From positions 434,001-498,000 of the forward strand of contig JAQJZZ010000005.1 in the NCBI GenBank assembly GCA_030077755.1: DNA of 64,000 bases. Direction: 5' to 3'. The translations under genes were made by a program, and so were the position numbers. Below, piece after piece: positions 46,679 through 56,660 of this stretch. Origin of the DNA: Filosporella fistucella. Its lineage: Eukaryota; Ascomycota; Leotiomycetes; Helotiales. The first letter of the stretch is position 1; each line of letters starts with the position of its first letter. The notes below the pieces were generated by a model. It was not told the origin of the DNA, did no database searches, and was given only the letters and a program-made list of their open reading frames with translations.

Positions 46679-47332
46679 ATGCCTGTACCTAATTATGGCG
46701 TTTGGGTTGCAACGCCTGTCTCTTTCACCGCTCAACGAGCGAAGGATGACCCGAAAAGTCCTCATATCACTCTTACTTTCATGAACTATCTATCATTTAA
46801 GAGAAAGTTCACAGCGGCCATCAACGTCAAATCTGTTGGGGACGATTCCCGCTTGGTGTACTGGCTCATTGATGATCTCCCACAAGACTTTACCGCCAGT
46901 CTGAAAGAATTGGATCCCGGCTTCCACTTGCTTGAAGAAGGAGATCCTGTTAGTCTGGACTACTATCGCAGCGGCCTTGTCAACTTCGAGGAAGGCACTG
47001 TCTTGCAACACGATATTCACGGTCCTGACAACGACATCGTTGACAAAGTGAGCGCAGTTCTCGAATCGAGCATCAAGGAAAAGGCAACCATATACATTTT
47101 CGGATCCCAATTCAAGGGAAGAGATGGAATTCATGATATTCATATGAATCAAGGCAGCTTGCCTCGTTTCGATAATGGCGTGGGTCAGGATGGAGCAATC
47201 TTTTTCGAGTTTCCAGATGGCCAGTGGAAGGCTATTTTCCTTGCATTCGCTTCACAGCAGATTCCTACGGATGATGAGACTGGCTTGGCTTTGCCTGGCG
47301 CGCAATCTCTTTCAGAGCTCGCAGCAAAGTGA
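46679..47332 (+). CDS. DUF2278 (YukJ-like) protein
   Basis: Single exon, 217 aa from the conserved start MPVPNYGVWVATP; the frame extends upstream to 46598 but similarity to the family begins at this Met. Motifs include INVKSVGDDSRLVYWLIDD, LQHDIHGPDNDIVDK, ATIYIFGSQF, GIHDIHMNQGS and an aspartate-rich IFLAFASQQIPTDDETG. Bacillus YukJ (DUF2278, PF10042) belongs to this family; its biochemical role is not known. It is mostly a bacterial family with scattered fungal members, so an old transfer is possible. No signal peptide or membrane helix. Confidence 0.82.
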   Translation: MPVPNYGVWVATPVSFTAQRAKDDPKSPHITLTFMNYLSFKRKFTAAINVKSVGDDSRLVYWLIDDLPQDFTASLKELDPGFHLLEEGDPVSLDYYRSGLVNFEEGTVLQHDIHGPDNDIVDKVSAVLESSIKEKATIYIFGSQFKGRDGIHDIHMNQGSLPRFDNGVGQDGAIFFEFPDGQWKAIFLAFASQQIPTDDETGLALPGAQSLSELAAK

Positions 47333-47967
47333 TCACTTTCGGGCACACTGATCACGTGCCAGATGATCCAATGATTCCAAGGTTCTGGCGAGGCACGGAG
47401 AAGCGTTTAAGTTATCTGAAATATGGGAGTCTCCAAATCATGTAATTCTGCCGTTTGGGCTTTGAAGAGTATTTGAATGGAATATCTTCTGCAAACATTC
47501 AATATCTCGTAGCACAATCGCATGTGACATTTCTGATCATATCACCTGTGCGTCGAAGGTTGCTCCCCTCAATTTCATCTCGTCCCGCTATATAGTTTGC
47601 TTTTCCTGTTCCGTACCGCGCTCCTGTTTTGTTTAAGCTCTGAATTAAAAGCGCGCGAACAGAATATTGTTTATATGGTAGAAATGTATTGCCAGCGAAT
47701 CAGAGATACCGGTGATTTACCCTTGCCGTCCGGGTGATATCTGTTATGAACATTTCAGCATCAGCCATGTTTCCAGATATTATCTCAAATTGTTTATATA
47801 CTCCAGGATCTACTATTATATGACGAATGGCGGGGTAATACCCAAATAAAGAACCGCTGTCATCGCGAGACAAGAAGTAACTGACATGAACGTGAGCCCT
47901 GGACTGTTACATTTCACGATTCTAAAAATATTTAGTCAGTACTTGTGGGCTCTGTATTTCTATTGAA
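47333..47967. other. Intergenic, 635 bp
   Basis: 3' flank of the DUF2278 gene and promoter of the next membrane-protein gene. Nothing recognised. Confidence 0.5.
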
Positions 47968-50188
47968 ATGGATACAATGATGTCCCTCGTCGTCGATGAA
48001 GCCATAATTAACGACGAATGCTTCTTTAACAGTTCCAAAAACAAATCGCCAAACCCGCGGCCAACTAACACCATCTACGATGAGAAGAATGCACAGGATC
48101 AGCAGAGAAATTCTGATATCACAAAATCAGACATTGAATCGATTCAGACGAACAGTGAAGAGCAACACCCCAAGGAAAAAGTGAAATGGCACAAGCAGCC
48201 TGCCTTGTTGATACTTCTACCCCTCATTGGGACAGGTTTCGCAGCGGGACATCACGCATTTTATAGCCACCTCCATCACACAGTTCCAGGCTCAGGAAAT
48301 CATCAGCAAACAATACATGGAATTGGAAATGTCTTCGCATTTCTGGTCGCGTTTTCATTCATCGTTGCTTTCAGGATCGCGTACACCCAATACTGGTGGA
48401 TGCTAGTGAGCCGGAAGGCTTTCTCTATACGAGCATTGGATTCTTTGTACGCTTTACCGTTTGAACCATTTGGAATATGGAGCAAAGAGGTGTGGCGGCG
48501 AGCTAATATGGCGATAATGCTGACTTTGAGCTTTTGGTGAGTACTTTCTCTGAGATTTGGGATGAGATTGGAATCAGCGTTAACTGAACAAGGATAATGA
48601 TATTTGCTTGCCTAATACCGCCTGGTACTCTTACGATCTTGCTGAGAACAGCAGGCCACACTACCGAGGCTATGATACCTACCCTGGATTGGACTTCAAA
48701 CCGTTGGTATTCTTCGGCAGTCCCTGGCCGCCCCTCGTCACTGGTTAGAATCCTGGTAGCAAAGACATCAATACGATCTCAAATTCCTCCTTTCATAGCC
48801 CCTGGCCGCATCTCATCATACAGTATCGACATTGATGGGCCTTTTCTGAAATGCGAGCCTCCAAATTCGACCCAAATTTCGATCTTTGAGCATGTAAAAA
48901 GGGAGTTGTCGGCAAATACGACGGACGGAAACTCCATTGTCACGAAATACACTGAAACTCCTGCATTAGATCGATTTAAGAAAGGTCCGTTGCTGATTAC
49001 TGGAGGTGAAGACCAATTGTCGAGTGCAGAACGTTTGAGGAGTTATGGATTGGTCGCTATGTTATTTGATCCTGTTCTAGGAGAGCTAGCTAAACGGAAT
49101 GATACGGTGATCTCCCAGGGAAAAAACTTGTCTGCATGGAAGCCAGATCTACCAGTGGACTTTGAACAGTTGGTGGGATATAAAGTTCGATGCGAAACTT
49201 CTGATTTGGCAGCATCGAATACCAGCGTCTCCCAGAATTGTAGATTGATGCCACTTCAACTGTGGATTCTCACTTCCAATCATTCATTTATTTGTACGCT
49301 TGGAAGTGGAACACGAAGAACCACATTCAAGTTCAGGGAGGACAGACAGATTATCACTTATGGTGCCCTTCAGGATTTTAAGCCCATTTTCGTCCGTCTA
49401 CCGGTATCCAACACATCACAGAAACCCTCGTTAGATTCCATCCCCGCTCTGGTACCTATGCTCCCAGAAAACAAAGCCTCTCTTTCAATTTACACATCCC
49501 TGCTCCAAATAATCAGCGGAATGATCACGATACCTTTACCTCTCAATGGGAGTTCATCCATTCTGGTCGCCGACAACGGTCTGCTGAAAACTGCATTGGG
49601 AGCCTGCGATGAGATAGCGAAAAACCCTTGGGTTCAAAACCAAACAAGTACTTCACTTTTTAGGAAGTCTGGAAACATGTGCCGCAATCATACCATAGCT
49701 AGAGCGATTGAGGATCTGAGTGCCAATCTTACAATAGCGATGATGAGCTCACCGGAGTTGACGTTAGTTTCCTTGATTTAGATTTTTGATAGCAAGTATA
49801 CTGACAGGAATATAGATCAATTGACGGATCGAGCACAAATGTAACTGTCTCGACATTGCGAAACGTATATGTCTACACGCCTTTCTATCTTATACTCTCG
49901 TATAGTATAGCTTTACTTATTTTTTCTCCCTGCTTAGTGCTTGGACTATATTCGGTACATTGGAATGTTGGCTGGTATAGCAAGAGCTTTTCTTCTCTGG
50001 TCGCCTCGACAAGAAATCGGGAACTGAATGAAATTTTGGGGAAGGGTGTTGGGGGCGGAGAGAAACAAGGGGATAGCGAGAGGTTGGAGCTGAGGTTTGG
50101 AATTCTACTCGCTCAAGACGAAGGGGGAAAGCAACGAAGAGCATTCGGGAGTGTCGGAGGGGTAAGAAAGTTGAGCAGGGGAGATTAG
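47968..50188 (+). CDS. Large fungal membrane protein of unknown function
   Basis: Exons 47968-48536, 48593-49766 and 49808-50188; about 707 aa. The first junction (TTTTG|GTGAGT ... AACAAG|G) is good. The second is weak: only a GTTTCC donor at 49767 keeps frame (41-bp intron), while the better GTTAGT donor at 49763 shifts it, so a small error or a broken gene is possible. Architecture: cytosolic polar N-terminus, helices near PALLILLPLIGTGFAAG and NVFAFLVAFSFIVAF, a third after the first intron, a long N-glycosylated extracellular segment, a last helix near YLILSYSIALLIFSPCLVLGL, and a basic tail. This resembles the fungal membrane-protein family also seen at 39104-41170 in layout, not clearly in sequence. 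Function unknown. Confidence 0.68.
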
Positions 50189-50355
50189 ACAGTAGGGAGG
50201 CGAAAAGTGGTTTCATGCTATTATTTTACTGCCACAATGTTCTAGGATTCCACTGTCCGAAAGTGCTGTCGAGAATGTGTCAATTTTTTAGAATCCTCTC
50301 ATCATCTATTCAACATATTTATATATCTGCACACCTCTTTTAACTCTTCCAAATT

Positions 50356-51743
50356 TCAATATTTCAAGTCCAACACATCCTTCACCAAAACAACACCCTC
50401 AGTTCTTAACGACCTATTCGCCGCAATCCCAGTCAAAATACTCCTCGCTCCATCCAAATGATCCGCTGCCCTTCCAAACCTATCTTCCCCCACATTCTCA
50501 CCAAACAGATCATTCAACAACACCGGATCACCACCTCCATGGCCACCAAGCCCACCCTCAACAGCAACCTCATACGGCTTCTCAAACAAAGGTCTGACTG
50601 TAACAGTACATTTCTCCAATGCTCCCTCAGCACCCTGTTCCCCACCACTATTAACATAACTCTGCTCCACGACATCTAATTCCAATCTCCCTTTCGTTCC
50701 ATTAAAGATAGCTCTGAATCCCTCCCAAGGTGCATATGCAATCAGACTATACGTCAAAATAGCACCGCTTGCATAGCGAACCAAAACCCCCATTGTATCT
50801 TCAATACTGATCCCATCTCCAAATACAGATTGGTCTCTGTAATAAGCATCTTCATGCTCGGCTTCCAAGTACATTTTCCGTAATTGCTCATGTTCTTCCA
50901 GATGTAACGCAAATGGGTCTTTTTTCGCTACTTCGCTTCCTTGGGCCCGGGTATAGAACTCAGTGATACCTCTCTGCTCGGCGTTTTCCCGCCCGTAGAA
51001 CATGAGACCACCTTGTGCTACTACCGATATGGGATGAGAGCGTAGCCAGAAATTTATCAGATCGAAATGATGTGTTGATTTGTGGACCAGTAGACCACCT
51101 GCATTTCGTTTGTCCCGATGCCAGCGGCGGAAATAGTCTGCTCCGTGAGAGGTGTTCAGAGCCCATTCAAAGTGAATTGAGTTGACTTTGCCAATGACTC
51201 CATCGCCTGATATCTGTCAGCTATTGAGATCTCGAATTTCATGCAGTGGAATTAGAATACTGTATCACGTGATAGTATAGAATTCGACGAAATCGACTTA
51301 CCAAGTAATTCAAACACCTTGGTGTTATGTGGCGCATACCGATAATTGAACGTCACTCTCACTTTCTTCCCCGTTCTCTCCACGGCATCAATGATAGCTT
51401 TACACCTCACCTCATCAATCGTCATTGGTTTCTCTGTAATCACATTACATCCCAATTCCAGTGCTTTGATGATATATATATCATGCGTTCTATCCATAGT
51501 CGTAATGATTACTTCATCTGGGTGTGTCTCTTTGATCATTTTCTCGAAATCTTGAGCTTTGTAGGTAGGAATTGGTGCTGAGGGGTATTTGAGAGCAGCG
51601 AGGTTGTCGTTGGCGACGTTCATCCGGGTTTGATTTGTATCGCAGAGACCGACTATTATGGAGGTTGAGGTGAAGTCTTTTGCGAGTGCTGAGTAGAAGA
51701 AACTGCTTCGGCCACCCAGGCCGACCATTGCGTAACGTTTCAT
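50356..51743 (-). CDS. Gfo/Idh/MocA-family oxidoreductase
   Basis: Exons (minus): 51743-51302 and 51206-50356, one 95-bp intron; 430 aa. N-terminal Rossmann fold: MVGLGGRSS at residues 4-12, then CDTNQTR for adenosine binding, and the family signature TEKPMTI. The C-terminal GFO/IDH domain has the substrate-site HHF region (STHHFDLINFWLRS), and FNGTKGRLELD is conserved in bacterial uronic-acid-related members. NAD(P)-dependent; oxidises or reduces sugars or sugar acids in the cytosol. It is divergent from an MFS gene and opens a block of rhamnogalacturonan genes, so it may act on a product of the pathway, such as the unsaturated uronate or its open-chain keto form; this is a hypothesis. Substrate not deducible from sequence. 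Confidence 0.85.
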
Positions 51744-52612
51744 GGTGAAGGTTGATGATATCGAATTCTGTGCGTCTCGAGAGATGTGATATGTATGAGT
51801 ATTGCCTAGAACTTTATTTCCAGGCCAAGAATCTCTTTCCAAAAAACGAGACCTCGTCTTATTGTATATATACCCCCACTACATTCAGTTACATCATGTA
51901 CAAAGAAAGGGGGGTCTATCACGTGTTTGCCAACCCCACCACTCTCTCAGCGATGTCTTAGGCTATGTCCCACTTCACGCATCAAGCATCCAACGAATAA
52001 CACGCCCCACACTCCAAGACTGAAAAATAATTCTCCTCCATTTGGATTCAGCCAAAAGACATTTATCCAGCGAACAGCTTGAATGATCTACCAATGGGTT
52101 CGTTGGAAATGGGGAAAAATGCCAAGATATCCCACTCTCGGGCTGCATTCGCGAGGAAATGTACCGATGGTCAGGTAGCCAAGAAGCGCCTCACCTCTTA
52201 CATTCTAACTGAGAAATATGTCAGAAAACTGCAAGGAGTAACAGCAGGGAGACGCGGGGTCTTGGGGTTAACGACTAGTGTCGGTATTTGACGATAGGGG
52301 AGGAATGGGGCTACTGTGCCACTTATCATCTTTCCCCAGATCGCTGCTACCCCGGTTATTTAGCCAACTTCACTTTATCCAAACTCTGGGCAGTCTGGAT
52401 ATGGAACGATCTGATCAACGACGATGCAGCTGCTGGTCAGGTAGGCAGAATACGACGTTGGATTTGGATATGGTGGGAACCAGTCGGCTGGTTGGAGAGG
52501 GGCTGGGCATATGCTGTGATATGCATAAGTAAACACCCATCCCTCATATCTTATCTTCCTCTTTATCCTTTTAAATACTGAGGGCTCTGATTTCTTTGCT
52601 CCTGGCATCAAG
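51744..52612. promoter_or_regulatory. Divergent promoter, oxidoreductase / MFS transporter
   Basis: 869 bp between divergent starts. It contains a GCGGGG word at 52254-52259 followed closely by TTGGGG at 52262-52267, both close to the CreA consensus. TATATATA lies near 51865. No gene recognised. Confidence 0.45.
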
Positions 52613-54421
52613 ATGGCTTCCTCGAGAGTTAATCAGGATGTGGTTCCTGAGAATAAGGATGTCATCTCAGCTCATGTTGAGAGGACCCCCGAGGCGCCGC
52701 CCATCGAAACGAACCCCATCGATCTGTTAGCTCATGACACAAATGTATTCTTTACAGTCGAAGAAGAGAAACGTGTGTTACGCAGGATTGATATGAGAGT
52801 TCTACCTCTTATGCTTGGAGCATACTTTCTTCAACAGCTGGACAAATCATCCCTTTCGTACACATCCGTCTTCAACATCCAGAAAGATGCACATCTGCAT
52901 GGAAGACAGTATTCATGGCTGGGATCAGTTTTATATATCGCGCAGTTGGTTATGCAACCACTTGGTGCATTGTTGCTTGTCAAGTTGCCAACTGGAAAGT
53001 TGATCTCCTGTGCCATTTTCATGTGGGGCGTAACGATGTGTTGCATGGCTGCCGCCAAAGACTTTAAGGCACTGCTTGGATTGAGATTCATGTTGGGTAG
53101 CTTTGAAAGTTTGATTGGTGAGCCTCTATTTGCACAGCTGGTATATCTTGCTGATGTTAATAGGTCCTTCTCTTGTCGCTGTTACGCAGATGTGGTGGCG
53201 TCGAAGTGAGCAGACGAATAGGACATCAGCATGGAACGCAATGAACGGTATTACTTCAGTAGTAAGTACTCCACAAATTATTCCTACTGAAGATATCCTA
53301 ACACCAACAGTTTGGAAGTCTCAGTACCTACGGACTTGGCCACATCAAATCCGACCATCTTCATTCGTACCAAATTATCTTTCTATATTGCGGTGGTCTC
53401 ACACTTGTATTCTCAGTCATATCCCTGATATTCTTCCCTGATTCGCCAATGGAGGCAAAATTCTTCAAAGAGCGAGAGAGAGACATTGCTATCGAGAGAC
53501 TGAGAGCAAATCAGATGGGTATCGTGTCACGAAAGTGGAGATGGGATCATGTAGTTGAGGCATTGTTGGATCCTAAGTCTTGGTGCTGGTTCTTCTTAGT
53601 GATGGCAATCTCGTAAGTTTTCTTTTCAGTCCTATCCAGATATTTTGTTAATAGATATAGTATCCCATCTGGTGGAATCGGAACATTTGGGCCACTTATC
53701 GTCCAATCGTTTGGCTTCAACCAATTCAAGACAATCTTATTCAACATCCCATTCGGAGTCGTAAACATAATCGCCATTCTCTGTGGTGGCTGGCTAGCAA
53801 CACACATCAAAAGCAAGGGAATCGTGATTGCTATTCTTGCCCTCCCCTGTATCGCAGGAGCTGCTACCCTTTTAGCTCTTCCACGCGGACCACACAGCAA
53901 AGGGCCGTTGCTAGTAGCTTACTACCTCACCTCATTCTTAGCCGGTATCACACCTCTAATCTACTCGTGGCACATCCAAAACACAGCTGGTGATACCAAG
54001 CGAAAAGTCACCACTGCCTTAGTATTCATCGGCATGTGCGCTGGAAACATCATTGGTCCACTCTTGTACTCTGCAGAAGATAAGCCTTATTACCGAACAG
54101 GTCTCATCTCCAACCTCGCGATGTTCTGTCTCGTTGAAGTTCTTGTTGGGTAATGCATTCTCCCTCATCTCAAATATCCAGTTACTAACATAAATGAATA
54201 GGCTTATCATGCTCTACCTCAAATTTCTCAATGCGCGCCACAGTCGTATGCGTTCTGCGGTTGGTAAACAGGCGAATGTTCAGGATGAATCTATGATGCG
54301 TAAATCTGATCTACAGAATTTGGGCAAGGGCATGGGACAGCAAGCTACGCCGAGAGAGGAGGATAAGTCGTTTGCTGATACTACGGATTTGAAGAATGAG
54401 GATTTTATTTATGTTTATTAG
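52613..54421 (+). CDS. MFS transporter, anion:cation symporter (Dal5/Tna1 type)
   Basis: Exons 52613-53117, 53164-53261, 53311-53612, 53661-54149, 54202-54421; introns of 46, 49, 48 and 52 bp; 537 aa. N-terminal motif RRIDMRVLPLMLGAYFLQQLDKSSLSY is typical of the allantoate-permease family (ACS). Conserved signature pieces: YSWLGSVLYIAQLV, FMLGSFESLIGPSLV, FFPDSPMEAKF between TM6 and TM7, and GTFGPLIVQSFGF. About 12 helices fit; tail with ENFIYVY-like acidic residues (DFIYVY). Family members carry organic anions, uronic acids among them. Its position beside GH105 suggests uptake of pectin-derived oligosaccharides or uronates; substrate not proven. Confidence 0.88.
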
Positions 54422-54755
54422 GAGCTGGATTTTCTTAGGAATGAGGAATGAGTGGGAACATATTAGGTGGCGCCGGGGACTAATGACTTGGATGATGATG
54501 ATTAGTTTCCAAGAAGTACACTTAACTCCCATGAGACAAATGCCATGCCCACACAGGATTGGACACCCCTTCTCCCTTGAATAATTGTGTTGACGACGGA
54601 TCATTGAGTGGTGTTTGAAACTACAATTCAACTGAAGTGCGGGGTACGGTACCCCGCCAAGTCATCACAGCGAAATTCAACACTCAATTCAGGAAAATTC
54701 AACATGAAATCGGGTTGTATGATCCGTGATCCATTCAATCATATCACCATTCCAT
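54422..54755. other. Convergent 3' flanks, 334 bp, with palindrome
   Basis: Between the MFS transporter stop and the GH105 stop. It contains a perfect palindrome (next entry). No gene seen. Confidence 0.6.
54639..54657. promoter_or_regulatory. Perfect palindrome GCGGGGTAC-N-GTACCCCGC
   Basis: Nine-base arms (54639-54647, 54649-54657) around one central base, exactly complementary. The arms contain GCGGGG/CCCCGC. It lies between the 3' ends of two convergent genes, so it could be a protein-binding site or an RNA hairpin in the transcripts. Confidence 0.5.
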
Positions 54756-55871
54756 CTACAAAAACTTTCTCAAAAACTCTCCCAACGCCATAATCGCCAT
54801 AGCCTGTCCATACGGCATACTCGTCCTGGGGATATCCTTATAAAACTGCAACGAATCACCCATTCCCGTCCCAAAACTCGTATTCTGCAACTCTCCCTGC
54901 TCATCAATCTGCCCCAACACTGCCTTAATCGCCTTGATAGCAACATCCTCATATTCTTTTCCAATATACTTCTTCCGCTGCGCCATCAGGATTCCGTACG
55001 CGAATCCTGCAGAAGCGGATGATTCGAGATATGATCCTTCATCGCTGTGATCGAGAAGTGTTCGCCATAATCCTGATGCATCTTGATGCTTTTTCAGTGC
55101 TCTACATTGTGCTTCCAGTGTGTCGACGAGGTGTCTCCTTATTGGGTCATTCTCTGTTAAATCCAATAATTCGATGAATTCTGGAATCACAATCGTGATC
55201 CAACTATTTCCTCTCGCCCACCTCGCTCTGGCGAAATTATGTCCACCCTCTTCAAACGTCCACCCATGGAACCACAGTCCAGTTTGCGGATCGAATAGGT
55301 ATTTGATATGTAAGAGAAATTGTCTCTTAGCTTCCTCCACGTAATGTGGTCGATTCAATACTTTTCCGATTTTCGCGAGGGGTAGAACGGTCATCATCAA
55401 CGTATCATCCCACAACTGTTGCGTATTTGGCGTCAAATAAGTGATATGCTGCATACCACCATATTCTGTTCTCTCCAAATCGTACATCGCCCATTCAGCC
55501 CAGCTATCTAACCAAGGCAAATAAGTTTTATTTCCCGTCTCCTCATACACATACGCGAGTGTCAAAAACGCTGCCATGGTATTTATATTTTTTGTCGTGC
55601 CGCCAGCTGCGAAGCGATCTCTGAACCAGTCTTCTACGATTTTCAAAAATGAGGCATCGCCGGTCAGAGAATAGTATTTGTAGAGACCGTATAAGCCGAC
55701 ACCGTGCGTCCATTCCCAGTCGTTCCAGCCTTTGGTGTCGATTACTCGGCCATCAGGGAGAGTCATGAGAAATTCACCCGTGGTATCGGTGATGTTCACC
55801 AGGTTGTTGGTGAGGAGTTTGATGGCGGAATGAATGGAGGAAGACTCCACGTCTGAGACTGTGAGAGGCAT
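54756..55871 (-). CDS. Unsaturated rhamnogalacturonyl hydrolase, GH105
   Basis: Single exon, 371 aa, (alpha/alpha)6-barrel type with motifs WTHGVGLYGLYKYY (near 55-67), INTMAAFLTLAYVYEETGN, QQLWDDTLMMTVLPLAKIG (Asp155/156, the catalytic aspartate region of YteR-type enzymes), FARARWARGNSWI and SASAGFAYGI. GH105 enzymes remove the unsaturated galacturonyl residue from oligosaccharides made by rhamnogalacturonan lyases, by hydration of the double bond. No signal peptide, which suggests a cytosolic role after import of oligosaccharides. It is divergent from the second MFS gene and convergent with the first. Length is normal for the family (about 370 aa). Confidence 0.92.
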   Translation of the reverse strand: MPLTVSDVESSSIHSAIKLLTNNLVNITDTTGEFLMTLPDGRVIDTKGWNDWEWTHGVGLYGLYKYYSLTGDASFLKIVEDWFRDRFAAGGTTKNINTMAAFLTLAYVYEETGNKTYLPWLDSWAEWAMYDLERTEYGGMQHITYLTPNTQQLWDDTLMMTVLPLAKIGKVLNRPHYVEEAKRQFLLHIKYLFDPQTGLWFHGWTFEEGGHNFARARWARGNSWITIVIPEFIELLDLTENDPIRRHLVDTLEAQCRALKKHQDASGLWRTLLDHSDEGSYLESSASAGFAYGILMAQRKKYIGKEYEDVAIKAIKAVLGQIDEQGELQNTSFGTGMGDSLQFYKDIPRTSMPYGQAMAIMALGEFLRKFL

Positions 55872-56660
55872 TTTTGTGGCAGGAGTGGGTTTTTTTTCGT
55901 GGTGGTCAATAGTATACTCGTGATAGATTCACAGCTTCACAACAGCTCGAAAGTCAGAAAATTGATACTTTCAGCAAGGGAACACGAAAATAAAAAGAAG
56001 AAATCAAAGAAACAAAAATTCGGTCCCTCGGTCAAGGCACCGCCTCGTCCCCAAGATTCCAAGACAAGGCTGACGAACTCAAATCAGAAAACTCTCAAAA
56101 AACAGTGGTTCGTTCGGTGCATCTGTCCCCGAACGCCAGACGCGGGGCTCCAGGCCTTCCCCACTACGACCTCAGTGCTAAACCTAACATTTAAAGGCAA
56201 GCGACTGCCGATCTAGGCTATAACCAATCACTGTACACACTATAACCATTTGATCGGGTCGTTAGCTACATTTACGTGTTCTTGGCTTGAAGTTTCTCCG
56301 CCAATTAGAATATAGCTCAGCGCAAGTAGGAAGTGTAGATCAGAAGCTTCGTTAGGAGCGCGAGTAATGTTTGGTGAGTGCCATGGAATACCTGGTCGTG
56401 TGTGGATGTGGCTAAGTGGTGATGCGTGGTGGTTATTTTTTTGGGTAACGTTTGATCGTTGCGGCGACTACAGTGGACCGATACGATAGTTAGTGATGAT
56501 CACCAGGGCTTCTACGGATGTTGGGAGCCGAGTTAAGGGTTAATAGTATGAGATCTTCGTTCTTTATACTGATATATTTTCTCTGGTATTCTGATTCCAA
56601 TTTTCTACTTCAACCTTTTCTTCTTGAATTTTCGTTGATTTCTCATCCTAAAATCGCAAA
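55872..56660. promoter_or_regulatory. Divergent promoter, GH105 / MFS transporter
   Basis: 789 bp between divergent starts. It holds an inverted CCCCG (56127-56131) / CGGGG (56143-56147) pair with an 11-bp spacer; the right arm is part of a GCGGGG word. A common regulatory region for the GH105 and transporter genes is likely. No gene seen. Confidence 0.5.
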
